From Pseudomonas lalucatii (lineage in GTDB: Bacteria; Pseudomonadota; Gammaproteobacteria; Pseudomonadales; Pseudomonadaceae): a DNA stretch of 64,000 bases. Shown piece after piece: positions 30,901-40,530 of the stretch. The notes beneath the pieces were generated by a model. That model made no database searches. It had not been told where the DNA came from and saw nothing but the letters and a program-made list of their open reading frames with translations. The stretch is from positions 682,001-746,000 of the forward strand of contig NZ_JADPMV010000001.1 of NCBI RefSeq assembly GCF_018398425.1. The letters run 5' to 3'. Made by a program: the position numbers and the translations under genes. Every line of letters begins with the position of its first letter. The stretch's first letter is position 1.

Positions 30901-33900
30901 TTCGACGTTGCCGGCGTCACGCACGCTGATGCGTACGTTCAGCCACAGGTCGCCGTCGATCAGGTCGTCGCCGCCGTTGCCCTGGATGAGGTCGCTGCCG
31001 TTGCCGCCGAGGATGATGTTGCCGGCGCCGAACGAGGTCACGGTCGCCCCGAGCATTTGGTCGAGGAACGCTTGCAGGCCGTCGATGAGGGCGATGTTGG
31101 TCAGCACGCTGCCCCTGAAGCCGGAGGCGGCGATCATGCCCGCGTCGAAGTCGTCGCCCAGCAGGATATCGCTGTGGGCAGAGCCCGACAGGCCCTCCAT
31201 CGATTCGAAGCGCGCCAGCACCGAGCCGGTCGACGGCGGCAGAATGGCCTCGTTGAAGGCCCGCAGGCGCATGTCGACATAGGCACCGGCCGGGTTGTCC
31301 TTGAACACCGCCCAGTCGAAGCCGGAGCCGCCGAGGTAGCGATCCGTCGGCCCGCCGTTGCCGACCATGATGTCGTCGCCGCCCTCGCCGCCCATGCGGT
31401 CGATGCTGTCGCCACCGATGAACACGTCGTTGCCGATGGTCGCATCCAGTCCGCGCACATCGAAGTTGTCGCCGGAGCTGCCGTCGGCCATGCCCAGCTC
31501 GAGCCAGTCGTCGCCTTCGTTACCGAACACGAACTCGTCGGCAATGTCGCCCAGGATGAAGTCGTTGCCCGGGCCGCCGAAGGATTCGTCGGCGTCCTCG
31601 CCGGTGACGATGAAGTCGTTGCCGAAGCCGCCGAGGATCAGGTCGATGCTGTTGCCGCCATGGATGGCGTCGTGGCCATCACCGCCCTGCATATTATCCT
31701 CGCCACCCTGGTCGGTCATGATGTCGTCGCCGGCGCCGCCGAAGATGATGTCGTTGCCGTCACCGCCCTCGAGGCGGTCGTTGCCTTCGTCACCGTGCAG
31801 GGTATCGTCGCCGATACTGGCGATCAGGATGTCGTTGCCGTTGGTGCCGCCGAGCACCACGTGCTCGTCACCGGTGTAGCGCAGGTAGTTGCTGTCGCCC
31901 CCAGGGGTCGCCGGGTTGTCGCGGATCACGTCTGGCCGCAGCAGCGCGCCGCTGTCCGGATCGGCCCTGCCGTCGGCACCGAGGCCGGTGAACTGCAGGC
32001 TCTGATCCACCTCGAGGATGAAGCCCGGGGTCGAGAACACGTCACCCGGCAGGTGCGTGGCATTGGTGTTGGCCATGATCATGCGGGCGAAGGAGTTGTT
32101 CTCCAGTTCGGTGAGGAAGTTCAGCCCCGCCGTGCGTTCCAGGTAGTAGAAGCGGTCGCCGTTCTGCAGCTTCTCCAGCTGGTTCTCGAACACGAAGTTG
32201 AAGGTCGAGCCGAGCATGCCGCCGAACGGCATCTGCCGCTCGGCCAGGCCGCCGACCCACAGGTCGATGTCGTCGACGCCGGTGGTAGTTACGTTTCTGA
32301 TGTCATCAGCCGTGCCCAGGATTTGATCCGGGCCAGGCAGATTGATGTTGGCATAGGCGCCAGTGCTGTTGAGGAACGCCAGTCGATCGGCTGTAGCCTC
32401 AGCCGACTCGCCCACTACCCCGAATACTATATCCATGGCCGCTGCGCGCTTGTCGGCCAGCGTAGTGGCGCTGGTTATGCTCGCATGGGTGCCGTAGGCG
32501 GCGATGAAGTTCACCAGTGAGGACTGGTGGCGCATGTTCATCGCGAAGTCGACCCAGCTCGTATATGGCTTGAGCTGGCTGTCGCCGGTGTTCTCCCAGA
32601 AGTCGCGACGCGCCGCGTTGAGCGAGGGCACGCCGGTGTCGCGGGAGCGAGCGATGTTGATGGCCGGCAGGTCCAGCGGCAGGCCCAGCAGGTTGTTGCG
32701 CAGCGCCTCGGTGACGAAGTTGTCGATCTCGTTACCGGCCTGGCGGGTGACCCCGCGCACGATGGCGCCGGCCGCCTCTTCAGGGCTGAGCGTACCGCCC
32801 TGGTTGAACGCCAGCGGATTGAGGAAGGCCTCGATCAGCCCCAGCTCGCTGGAGACGTAGTTGGGGTCGAGGCGATCGACGGTCTCGAGCAGCATCGAGT
32901 GGCCGAAGCGGTACACGGCGTGGGCGAACTCGGCGACGATCGCCGGGTTGATATCGCCGTCGTAGCCCTGACCCTCGCCGAGGAACACGTCGACCTGCGG
33001 CTGGATCTTGCGGGCGAACTCCTCGAAGACCAGGTGCTGGTACTGCATCTCGGTGGAGAACTTCGCCACCTGGAACAGACGGTCGCCGTTCCACACCAGG
33101 GCGGCGATCTCGCCCGGCGTGGTCGGTAGCGTCACTATCGGGTTCAGCAACCAGTTGTTGATGAAGTCCACGTCGTTCGACGCCAGCACCACATCCTTAG
33201 AGTGCTGCACCATGCGGTTGTGCTCGGCGTGGAACACATGGTGCACTGCGCTCAGGGCGACGTTCTCGTTGACCCGGCCGTCGCCGGCCATGAAGTGCGC
33301 CTCGAGCAGCTCGTTGTCGTAGGTGGTGCCGATACCATCGTCGACCCCGGCAACGAGGTCGGCATCAGGGGCCAGCGCAACACCGAAGGCACTGAAGGGG
33401 TTGGCGCTGTGGGCGATGTCCACCAGGAACATATGCCCGGTGCGCAGCGCACCGACCGCCAGGGGACTGACCGGCGACAGCGGGTCGCCTTCCACCAGCT
33501 CATCGCCGGTGCCGGCGATGCCGTCCGGGCCCAGTTCGGTCACCAGCTGGGCGAAACCATTTTGGCCAGGAATGAACTTGCCGTAGGCATCGACCGCTAC
33601 CAGCGGCACATTGAGCGCATCGTAGTCGCTGAGGTCGATGCCCAACAGGTCACGGGCCTGGGCCTTGACGTCGCCCCAGGTGGCCATGCCGCCGTTCACG
33701 CCGGTGATCAACTCCCCGGTCGCCACCGGCCGACCGCCGACCATCTCATAGGCGCGCAGGAACACCTGGTGCGCCGGATGCGAGGTGTAGGTCTGGTTCT
33801 GGTCGACGAAGGGCGAGGTCTGGTTGTTGTGGGTATGGATGTCGTCGGGCGTGCCCAACACATTGTCGGGCCCCGGCTGCACCGAGGTATTGGTGGCGCG

Positions 33901-36900
33901 GGTGAGCAGCATGAACTGCTGGGCCGGGTTGGTCAGCTCGTCGCCGGTACCGGCCATGCCATCCGGACCATGGGTGATCAACGGATCGTCCGGCTGCAGC
34001 GGCACGAACACGTTGCCATTGCCGCCCTTCTGCACCAGATCCAGGCCGTGGTCGAAGAACTGGCCGAAGAAGGTGAACCAGGCATTGAAGGGTGCCGACA
34101 GGCCCTCGTCCGGGGCGGTGTTGGGGATGGTCAGGGTCTGTCCGCGCGGGATCACCACGCCATCGAGGTCGAGGATGATCGGCGTGCCGTCGGCATTGAA
34201 CTGCGGAATGCCCGACTCATCAACGGCCTGGGTGCCCAGCCCGGCATCGAGGAAGGCCTGCACCGCCGAGGGGTTGGTGATGGTCTGGTCGGCGATCAGG
34301 TTGCTGATGATGCGCGGATCGGAGTCGACCACATCGGTGGTCGAGGCATAGTTGGTGTTGGTCACGCCATTGAAGCCAGCGCCTTCATCTCCCTCGTTGC
34401 GGAACTGCTGCGGCAGCAGGAAGGGGAAGTTCTCGTCGGTGGCGCCGAAGCCGCTTTGGCCCTGCACCAGGTTGTTGAGCGAGCCGTCGACCGTGCGCAT
34501 GCCGAACGGCACCCGCGAGTTGGGCAGCAGCGACAGCAGGTCTTCACCGGCGGCATGCCGCTCCGAGATGAAGATCTGCTCGAGCATGAACTGCAGGTCC
34601 GAGCGGATCAGGTGCAAGCCGCCGCCGGGGCTGACCGTTGCCGACTCGGCCGGCAACACGGCAGGCGTCGGGAAGACGCCCGCGGCCACCGGGGCCGTGC
34701 CTGTAGAGAAGACCAACTCCAGGGTGCCGTTGTCATCCTGATAGACGGCCTTGACCCGCAGCGCCAGGCCTTCCAGGTCCGGCGTCACGCGGAAGGTGTT
34801 GCCAAGCTGGGTCGCCGGGTTGCCGCCGCCCAGGGCGACGATGTCCTCGAAGATGCCGTCACCGAAGGTGTCGACCTGCCAGATGTAGCTGATCGGCCGG
34901 CCATTGAGGGTGCCGCCGGCATTGTCCTGGTCGGTGATGCCGGCCACCGATGCGGTCAGTAGCTGGCCGACCTGCACCGTACCGCTGACCTGGATGTTAC
35001 CCAGCGGCGAGAAGTTGCCGAATTGCTGGGTGCCGGCGACCTGCTCGACGAAGTTGCCGGTGGCGTCGTCGCGCACCAGGGCGATATCGTTGAACTGCAG
35101 GCGTTCGATGCCGCGCAACCGGTCGACGCCATCGCCGTCGATGAAGGTATCCGTCACGGTGAAGATGTCGTCGGCGAAGTCGGCCGTGCCTCTGGTGTCA
35201 CGGCTGATCAGGTAGTCCGGCACGCCGAGAGTGGAGAAGTTGCCGGTGAACACCGCCGTATCGAAGCTCTCCGGCTTGAGCAGGATCTCGCGCACGATCA
35301 CCAGTTGGCCCGGGTTGTAGGTGCCGTTGAGCATCAGCGGGATCATCGGCTTCATGCTGTCGAAACTGGCGATCTCCGCCCCGGTACCGTCGAGGTTCTC
35401 GCGTACGCTGATGCGCACGTTGAAGGTGCGCTCGCCGTCGATCAGGTCGTCGCCGCCGCGGCCCTCGATGATGTCGCTGCCGCCGCCGCCGAGGATGATG
35501 TTGCCGGCACCGAAGGAGGTGGTCGGCACGCCGAGCATCTCGTTGAGGAAGGCCTGCAGGCCGCTGATCCGGGCGATGCCGTCGGCGGTGAGGGTGCTGT
35601 TCTGCGGGCCCTCGACATTGATGGTGGTCGCGTCGGCGTGGTCGCCGCGCAGGATGTCACCGTGATCGGAACCGAACAGGCCCTCGACCTGGACGAAGCG
35701 ATCGAGGATGCCCTGGTTGGAGGCCGCCACCGGCGGCTCGATCAGGTCATTGACCAGCATGTCGACGCTCACGCCGAAGCGCGAGAACTTGTAGCCGACC
35801 CAGTCGAAGCCGCCGCCGCCACCGAAGTGATCCTCGCCCTCGGAGCCGATCATGATGTCGTCGCCGCCCTCGCCGTCGACCTCGTCGAAGCCGCCGCCGG
35901 TGATGAACACGTCATGGCCGAGAATGGTGCTGGCCTCCAGCGGGTCGAAGTTGTCGCCGCCGGCGCCATCGGAGGTGCCCAGCTCGATCCAGTCGTCGCC
36001 TTCGTTGCCGAAGGCCGGTCCATTCAACGGTGCGCCATAGATGAAGTCGTCACCGGGCCCCCCGAAGGTCTCCGAGACGTCCTCGCCGGTGATGATGAAG
36101 TCCTTGCCATGACCGCCGAGAATCAGGTTCTCGCCGTTGCCGCCCTGGATCACGTCGTTGCCGTCGTTCCCCTTGAGCACGTCGTCACCGCCCATGTCGG
36201 TGATGATGTCGTCACCGTCGCCGCCCTCGATGACGTCATTGCCATCGCCGCCTTCCAGGCGGTCGTTGCCGGCGTCGCCCCACAGGGTGTCGTCGCCGAT
36301 GCTGGAGATGATCACATCATCGCCATCGGTGCCACCCAGGACCACATGGTCGCCACCGGTGTAGCGCAAGTAGTTGAGGTCAGGCCCTTCCGTACCGGGA
36401 TCGTCACGCATCACCAGGGGAATCAGCGGGTTATCACCGACCGGATCGGCCCGCCCATCGAGCCCGAGACCGGTGAACTGCCGGCTCGGGTCGACCTCGA
36501 GGATGAAGCCCGGGGTGGAGAAGATATCCGCCGGCAGGTGGATGACATCGGTGTGGCGCATCACCAGCTTGGCGAAGGAGTTGTCCTCCATCTCGGTGAG
36601 GAAGTTCAGGCCCGCCAGCCGCCCCAGGTAATAGAAGCGGTCGCCGCTCTGCAGTGCCTCCAACTGGGTCTCGAAAACGAAGTTGAAGGTCGAGCCGAGC
36701 AGACCGCCGAAGGGCATCTGCTTCTCGGCCAGGCCACCGATCCAGAAGTCGATGGCATCGACCCCGGTGATGGTCACACCATCCGGGCCGCTGGCCCAAT
36801 CGCCGGTGCTGTTGAGGAAGTCGAGGCGATCGCCCGCGACCACGCCATCGCCGTTTTCGTCGACGCCGAAGACCAACTCCATGGCGGCCGCACGCTTGTC

Positions 36901-39081
36901 CGCCAGGGTCGTGGCATTGACGATTGAAGAGTGAGTGCCGTAGGCGGCGATGAAGTTGATCAGCGACAGTTCATGCTTGAGGTTGCCCAGCAGGTCGACC
37001 CAGCTGGTATAGGGCTTGAGCTGGCTGTCGGCGGTCATCTCGTAGAAGGAACGGCGCGCCGCGTTCAAAGACGGCACACCGGTATCGCGACCACGGGCGA
37101 TGTTGATGGCCGGCAGGTCCAGCGGCAGGCCCAGCAGATTGTTGCGTAGCGCCCCGGTGACGAACTCGTCGATCTCGTTGCCCGCCTGGCGGGTCAAGCC
37201 GCGCGCCAGGGCCCCCGCGGCCTGTTCGGCGGTGACGGTGACGCCACCGAGCTGGTTGAACGCCAGGGGGTTGAGGAAGGCCTCGATCAAGCCCATGTCA
37301 CTGGAGACAAAACTAGAATCCAGGCGGTTGACGGTCTCGGTCAGCATCGAGTGGCCGAAACGGTAAACCGTGTGGGCGAACTCGGCGACTATGCTCGGAT
37401 CGAGGGTGACGTTGAAGCCATCCGGCGCCAGAAACACATCGACCTGCGGCTGGACCTTGCGGGCGAATTCCTCGAACACCAGGTGCTGGTACTGCATCTC
37501 CGTGCCGAACTTGGCGGCCTGGAACAGCCGCTCGCCGTTCCACACCAGGGCGTCGATCGCCGGCTGGGTGGTGGGCGCCACGGCCACCGGGGTCAACAGC
37601 CACTGATTGAGGAAGGCCACATCGCCGGCCAGCGCCGCATCGATGACCACCTGCTTGGTGAGCTCGACCAGGCGGTTGTGCTCGGAGTGGAACACGTGGT
37701 GAACGGCCGTCAGGCCGATATTCTCGTTGACCCGGCCGTCGCCGGCCATGAAGTGTGCATCGAGCAGTTCATTGTCGTAGGTGCCAGGCTCCGACAGGCC
37801 GACTGCGCCGTCGGAATCGGCCGCAAGCATGGCGCCACTCTGACTATCGATCGGGTTGGCGGTATGGGCGATGTCGACCAGGAAGGCTTGGCCGGTCAAC
37901 ACCGCGCCCGCCAGGCTGATCGGGGCGGCCGGATTACCTTCCATGAGGAAGTCATCGGCGGTGCCCGGGATTCCGTCCGGCCCTAACATCACGACCTGCG
38001 GGAAGCCGTTGGGTCCCGGGATGAACTTGCCGTAGGCATCGGTGGCCAGCAACGGAATATTGGTCACGTTGTCGTCGGTGAGGTCGATACCCAGCAGCGC
38101 GCGGGCCTGGGCCTTGACCACGGCCCAGGTGGCCATGCCGCCGAGCTCCACGTCGTTGCCGTTGCCGAACACACCATCGACCAGGTCGCGATTGGTGATC
38201 AGCCGGCCGCTCGAGACCGGCTTGCCATCGGCATTCAACTCATAGGCGCGCAGGAACACCTGATGCGACGGGTGGGAGCTGTAGGTCTGGTTCTGGTCGA
38301 CGAACGGCGAGGTCTGGTTGAGGTGCTCGTGCACGTCGTCGGCGGTGCCGAGGATGCCATCCGGGCCGGGTAGGTTGGTCGCCCGCGTCAGCACCATGAA
38401 CTGCTGGCCAGGGTTGGTCAGCTCGTCGCCAGTGCCGGCGATGCCATCCGGACCATGGGTGATCAGCGGATCGTCCGGCTGCAGTGGAATGAACACCAGC
38501 CCGCTGCCGCCCTTCTGCACCAGGTCGAGGCCGTGGTCGAAGAACTGGCCGAAGAAGGTGAACCAGCTGTTGAAGGGGGCGGACAGGCCTTCATCCGGCG
38601 CGGTATTGGGGATGAACAGCGATTGACCGGCGGGAATCGCATTGCCGTCGAGATCCAGCAATGTGCCGACGGGGAAGGCTATGCCGCCCGCGTCTTGTTG
38701 GCTGCCGTCGGCCAGGACACCCATGCCCGCGTCGACGAACGCCTGCACCGCAGCCGGATTGGTAATGGTCTGGTCGACGATCAGGTTGGAGATCGTGCGC
38801 GGTTGCGAGTCGATCACCATGCCACTGGTTTGGGTGTAGGAGGTTCCGCCCTCGGCCGGGCGGAACACCGGGTCGAGCAGTCGTGGGAACGTATTGTCGG
38901 CCGCACCGAACTCGGTCTGCCCTGTGAGCAGGTTGTTGAAGGAACCATCGACGGTTCGCAGGCCGAAGGGCACCAGGGTATTGGGCAGCAAGGACAGAAG
39001 GTCTTCCCCGTTCGCGTTGGCTTCGGCGATCAGGATCTGCTGCAGAATGAACTCCAGGTCGGATTTGATGAAGTTGGCCAT
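27973..39081 (-). CDS. Giant secreted RTX protein with two haem peroxidase modules
   Basis: The protein has about 3702 residues. Module 1 (~residues 10-1480) is an animal-type (peroxidase-cyclooxygenase) haem domain with distal GQFFDHGLDL (~180), FHSEHNRLVE, proximal YRFGHSML (~577) and NIARGRDTGVPSLNAARR, then RTX repeats (GGDGNDxI type, ~917-1010) and a SYIWQ beta domain. Module 2 (~1485-2960) repeats the whole plan, with its proximal RFGHSML at ~2059. Two more YQWQ-type domains precede RTX repeats (~3070-3630), ending in DFDANPADGQDLLNIAALG and a hydrophobic tail typical of type I secretion. No signal peptide is present. The ATG at 39081 has GAGGAAAC about 7 bases upstream; one at 39102 lacks a site. 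No type I export genes are nearby. Related giant RTX peroxidases are known from P. putida and marine bacteria. Confidence 0.9.
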   Translation of the reverse strand: MANFIKSDLEFILQQILIAEANANGEDLLSLLPNTLVPFGLRTVDGSFNNLLTGQTEFGAADNTFPRLLDPVFRPAEGGTSYTQTSGMVIDSQPRTISNLIVDQTITNPAAVQAFVDAGMGVLADGSQQDAGGIAFPVGTLLDLDGNAIPAGQSLFIPNTAPDEGLSAPFNSWFTFFGQFFDHGLDLVQKGGSGLVFIPLQPDDPLITHGPDGIAGTGDELTNPGQQFMVLTRATNLPGPDGILGTADDVHEHLNQTSPFVDQNQTYSSHPSHQVFLRAYELNADGKPVSSGRLITNRDLVDGVFGNGNDVELGGMATWAVVKAQARALLGIDLTDDNVTNIPLLATDAYGKFIPGPNGFPQVVMLGPDGIPGTADDFLMEGNPAAPISLAGAVLTGQAFLVDIAHTANPIDSQSGAMLAADSDGAVGLSEPGTYDNELLDAHFMAGDGRVNENIGLTAVHHVFHSEHNRLVELTKQVVIDAALAGDVAFLNQWLLTPVAVAPTTQPAIDALVWNGERLFQAAKFGTEMQYQHLVFEEFARKVQPQVDVFLAPDGFNVTLDPSIVAEFAHTVYRFGHSMLTETVNRLDSSFVSSDMGLIEAFLNPLAFNQLGGVTVTAEQAAGALARGLTRQAGNEIDEFVTGALRNNLLGLPLDLPAINIARGRDTGVPSLNAARRSFYEMTADSQLKPYTSWVDLLGNLKHELSLINFIAAYGTHSSIVNATTLADKRAAAMELVFGVDENGDGVVAGDRLDFLNSTGDWASGPDGVTITGVDAIDFWIGGLAEKQMPFGGLLGSTFNFVFETQLEALQSGDRFYYLGRLAGLNFLTEMEDNSFAKLVMRHTDVIHLPADIFSTPGFILEVDPSRQFTGLGLDGRADPVGDNPLIPLVMRDDPGTEGPDLNYLRYTGGDHVVLGGTDGDDVIISSIGDDTLWGDAGNDRLEGGDGNDVIEGGDGDDIITDMGGDDVLKGNDGNDVIQGGNGENLILGGHGKDFIITGEDVSETFGGPGDDFIYGAPLNGPAFGNEGDDWIELGTSDGAGGDNFDPLEASTILGHDVFITGGGFDEVDGEGGDDIMIGSEGEDHFGGGGGFDWVGYKFSRFGVSVDMLVNDLIEPPVAASNQGILDRFVQVEGLFGSDHGDILRGDHADATTINVEGPQNSTLTADGIARISGLQAFLNEMLGVPTTSFGAGNIILGGGGSDIIEGRGGDDLIDGERTFNVRISVRENLDGTGAEIASFDSMKPMIPLMLNGTYNPGQLVIVREILLKPESFDTAVFTGNFSTLGVPDYLISRDTRGTADFADDIFTVTDTFIDGDGVDRLRGIERLQFNDIALVRDDATGNFVEQVAGTQQFGNFSPLGNIQVSGTVQVGQLLTASVAGITDQDNAGGTLNGRPISYIWQVDTFGDGIFEDIVALGGGNPATQLGNTFRVTPDLEGLALRVKAVYQDDNGTLELVFSTGTAPVAAGVFPTPAVLPAESATVSPGGGLHLIRSDLQFMLEQIFISERHAAGEDLLSLLPNSRVPFGMRTVDGSLNNLVQGQSGFGATDENFPFLLPQQFRNEGDEGAGFNGVTNTNYASTTDVVDSDPRIISNLIADQTITNPSAVQAFLDAGLGTQAVDESGIPQFNADGTPIILDLDGVVIPRGQTLTIPNTAPDEGLSAPFNAWFTFFGQFFDHGLDLVQKGGNGNVFVPLQPDDPLITHGPDGMAGTGDELTNPAQQFMLLTRATNTSVQPGPDNVLGTPDDIHTHNNQTSPFVDQNQTYTSHPAHQVFLRAYEMVGGRPVATGELITGVNGGMATWGDVKAQARDLLGIDLSDYDALNVPLVAVDAYGKFIPGQNGFAQLVTELGPDGIAGTGDELVEGDPLSPVSPLAVGALRTGHMFLVDIAHSANPFSAFGVALAPDADLVAGVDDGIGTTYDNELLEAHFMAGDGRVNENVALSAVHHVFHAEHNRMVQHSKDVVLASNDVDFINNWLLNPIVTLPTTPGEIAALVWNGDRLFQVAKFSTEMQYQHLVFEEFARKIQPQVDVFLGEGQGYDGDINPAIVAEFAHAVYRFGHSMLLETVDRLDPNYVSSELGLIEAFLNPLAFNQGGTLSPEEAAGAIVRGVTRQAGNEIDNFVTEALRNNLLGLPLDLPAINIARSRDTGVPSLNAARRDFWENTGDSQLKPYTSWVDFAMNMRHQSSLVNFIAAYGTHASITSATTLADKRAAAMDIVFGVVGESAEATADRLAFLNSTGAYANINLPGPDQILGTADDIRNVTTTGVDDIDLWVGGLAERQMPFGGMLGSTFNFVFENQLEKLQNGDRFYYLERTAGLNFLTELENNSFARMIMANTNATHLPGDVFSTPGFILEVDQSLQFTGLGADGRADPDSGALLRPDVIRDNPATPGGDSNYLRYTGDEHVVLGGTNGNDILIASIGDDTLHGDEGNDRLEGGDGNDIIFGGAGDDIMTDQGGEDNMQGGDGHDAIHGGNSIDLILGGFGNDFIVTGEDADESFGGPGNDFILGDIADEFVFGNEGDDWLELGMADGSSGDNFDVRGLDATIGNDVFIGGDSIDRMGGEGGDDIMVGNGGPTDRYLGGSGFDWAVFKDNPAGAYVDMRLRAFNEAILPPSTGSVLARFESMEGLSGSAHSDILLGDDFDAGMIAASGFRGSVLTNIALIDGLQAFLDQMLGATVTSFGAGNIILGGNGSDLIQGNGGDDLIDGDLWLNVRISVRDAGNVEIASADSMTGVLQNKSGALAGTPAGLTLLDAVFAGTINPGQLQIVREILPGDGAFNFDTAMYSGPLANYLITENDDGTVTVEDLGEDLLIGGIIGPDGIDTLRNIERLQFNDETVVLVPGLNAEPVGLASINDNSPEVGSLLAAGVEGVTDADNPGLGRVSGPVSYQWQADFTGTGVFEDIIVAAGLGDIRATGQTFRVTAELAGLSLRVKAVYQDAHGVLETVFSAVTDPVAAVSVNDAPVGTMLISDTTPNVGQLLTATRAFTDPDGPANPVLAYQWQAGTGGVFNNIAGATQATFTPTLAQHGQQLRVQVTYTDDLGTLETVTSLATAAVLSVIVGTAGDDVLNGTAVADEIQGLGGNDILNGLGGDDVLDGGVGDDVLNGGLGNDTMVGGLGNDTYEVTELGDVVTELAGEGTDLIRTTLASFTLGANLENLTYTGSGPFTGTGNGLANTIIGGIGNDILNGLAGDDTLIGGAGNDILNGSSGSDTMAGGAGNDTYGVIGLDVLIELAGEGIDSVYTTNSSYTLGANFENLVFSGVGAFSGTGNELANTITGGAGNDTLNGGAGNDILNGGNGSDTLSGGVGNDILNGGLGNDTMVGGLGNDTYEVTELGDVVTELAGEGTDLIRTTLASYTLGANLENLTYTGSGPFTGTGNGLANTIIGGIGNDILNGLAGDDTLIGGAGNDILNGSSGSDTMAGGAGNDTYGVIGLDVLIELAGEGIDSVYTTNSSYTLGANFENLVFSGVGAFSGTGNELANTITGGAGNDTLNGGAGNDILNGGNGSDTLNGGAGNDILNGGLGNDTMAGGAGNDNYGVIGLDVVIELAGEGIDSVYTTNSSYTLGANLENLVFSGVGAFTGTGNELANTITGGAGNDTITGGAGDDILTGGLGNDTFVFGPGFGNDRILDFDANPADGQDLLNIAALGVTAANFAANVTIADVGADTLVSVGGGSIRLVGINDATTITQADFTLAV
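28490..29740. repeat. Tandem 624-bp duplication inside the RTX gene
   Basis: Two copies of a 624-base unit (208 codons) follow each other with few differences. For example, the block at 28751-28880 recurs at 29375-29504, and TTCATAGGTA at 29077 recurs at 29701. A partial, more diverged third copy lies at about 28260-28490. The unit encodes one run of RTX nonapeptides plus the GTGNELANTITGG and GANLENL segments. Its near-identity at DNA level points to a recent duplication or ongoing copy correction. Confidence 0.85.
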
Positions 39082-39111
39082 TTCTGTTTCCTCGATGCTC
39101 ATCGCTGAGCG

Positions 39112-39138
39112 GCTGAGCGCTGACGTTTAGCGCTCAGC
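39112..39138. promoter_or_regulatory. 10-bp inverted repeat just upstream of the RTX peroxidase start
   Basis: GCTGAGCGCT (39112-39121) and AGCGCTCAGC (39129-39138) form a perfect stem with a 7-base centre, about 30 bases before the start codon. On the minus strand a T run precedes rather than follows it, so it is not a terminator for this gene. It could be an operator or a hairpin in the mRNA leader affecting translation. Confidence 0.45.
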
Positions 39139-39952
39139 GCGCAAAAAACAGGAAGCCACGTGCATGCAAGACCGTCGCAAAGGCGTGGCTAAGCGTTGCA
39201 GTACTTAACGGTTGGAATGCTGGGGATAAGGCCGAACGCTGCCGCAACCGACTGCCTTGGCGAATCAGTACCGACCAGAGTTGGAATCGTCCCGTCGACG
39301 CCTAGACAAGTGTCAGGCGCTGAGCCTCAGGCATGAGGCGGTCCACGTAGCAGTGGATCGAAGTAGTGCCCTAGCGGAGACAGCATCATTGTGATTCTGC
39401 TCATCGTGATTCTCATCGTTGGCGGCTGACATAAGCCTCCGTGCCCTCTCCTGCACGAAATGCCTCGTCAGCAATCACACTCGATTTGACTAAAGTCTCG
39501 CCGCCAAGACTTGTCAAGATATCGTCGAGCAATAACTTACGGACGGATATCTAAAATATCTTATTGATACTATTGGAAATACTCAGTAAATCCGGACTAC
39601 CAATAACCGTCTGTCAGTGAATTCATGTCGCGTTAGCATGACTCCGCGCATCTGATCTATACCTCTCAAGGGTCGACGTTCGGGACGTCCAGCAGAGAGA
39701 ACGGGTTTGCGGGCCAACCGGCCAAGGCGACCCCTAAGACGAGCAGCGAAGGTGTCGGTATCGATGCGGAAATGCTCATGGCTTGGCCTCAGTGGACCCT
39801 GAGCGCCGCAGAGAGCATGGCGGTGGAACACGGAGCGGGGATCGTCGTGTGCCGCAAGGCACGGCAGCGACGCGCCCCTCGGCGCGCCGGGAACACCCGT
39901 CGCGCAAAAGGGGCAAGAGAAGGGTTGGAAGCAATCGCTTCCGAGAAGGGTG
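39139..39952. other. Long non-coding stretch between ihfB and the RTX peroxidase gene
   Basis: About 815 bases without a gene I can support. The part at 39360-39620 is AT-richer. On the minus strand TTGACA (39512-39517) and TTTAGT (39489-39494) are 17 bases apart and could be a promoter for the RTX gene with a ~400-base leader. Small hairpins are seen (GCCTCA/TGAGGC near 39325; CCAC/GTGG near 39345). Short open frames at 39583-39950 have compositions of chance frames. Confidence 0.35.
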
Positions 39953-40237
39953 CTACTCGTCCTCGTTTACCCGGTCACGCAGCTCTTTGCCGGGCTTGAA
40001 ATGCGGGACGAACTTGCCATCCAGGCGCACCGACTGGCCGGTCTTGGGGTTACGACCGACTCGTGGCGCCCGGTAATGCAAGGAGAAACTGCCGAAGCCG
40101 CGGATCTCGATACGGTCGCCAGTGGCCAGTGCCTGGGACATTTGCTCCAGCATAGTCTTGATCGCCAGCTCGACATCCTTGGAGGACAACTGCCCCTGGT
40201 GGGTGACAATTCTTTCGATCAACTCCGACTTGGTCAT
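39953..40237 (-). CDS. ihfB: Integration host factor beta subunit
   Basis: This 94-residue HU/IHF-fold protein reads [19 protein letters not shown] at the N-terminus, [16 protein letters not shown] (dimer helix), [13 protein letters not shown] and the DNA-binding arm [12 protein letters not shown] with the intercalating Pro. Paired with IhfA (encoded elsewhere), it bends DNA in promoters, replication and recombination. GAAGGGAAAA precedes the ATG. As in PAO1 it follows rpsA, but here a giant RTX gene separates it from the O-antigen cluster. A 6-base stem (GGAAGC/GCTTCC) lies just after the stop. Confidence 0.96.
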   Translation of the reverse strand: MTKSELIERIVTHQGQLSSKDVELAIKTMLEQMSQALATGDRIEIRGFGSFSLHYRAPRVGRNPKTGQSVRLDGKFVPHFKPGKELRDRVNEDE

Positions 40238-40486
40238 GGTTTTCCCTTCTTTTTCAAGCGGCTAGACCACTCTATAGAATGGTTTTAGCATGCTGGTCAG
40301 CATTTGAACAGCCCAAAAAACAAGGTGTTAGCTGCCGAACCAGGCTTCCCACGCCCGGCCCAAGGGCTGCGAATGATGCGCAGCCCCTGGTGCATCCCGG
40401 GTGAGAGTGAGCGCGGATCGTGCCGAGCGGGTCGCAGCCCCCTCGAAAGAACTGCCCCGCCCCTAGCCGGATAAAAACGCGGGCAC

Positions 40487-40517
40487 AAAAAAGGGCGACC
40501 GAAGTCGCCCTTTTTTT
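40487..40517 (-). terminator. Rho-independent terminator of rpsA
   Basis: AGGGCGAC and GTCGCCCT pair around CGAA, with six A on one side and seven T on the other, so it could work in both directions. It lies about 14 bases after the rpsA stop on the minus strand and before ihfB, which therefore needs its own promoter in 40238-40486. Confidence 0.85.
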
Positions 40518-40530
40518 GGATTACCCGAAC

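Noticed and set aside
30250..36927. Several long plus-strand open frames opposite the RTX peroxidase gene
   Set aside because: They mirror the Gly/Asp-rich repeats (giving Val/Ala/His-rich text) and have no recognisable domains.
39583..39950. Small open frames between ihfB and the RTX gene
   Set aside because: Arg/Ala-rich chance frames on both strands, without ribosome sites or family resemblance.
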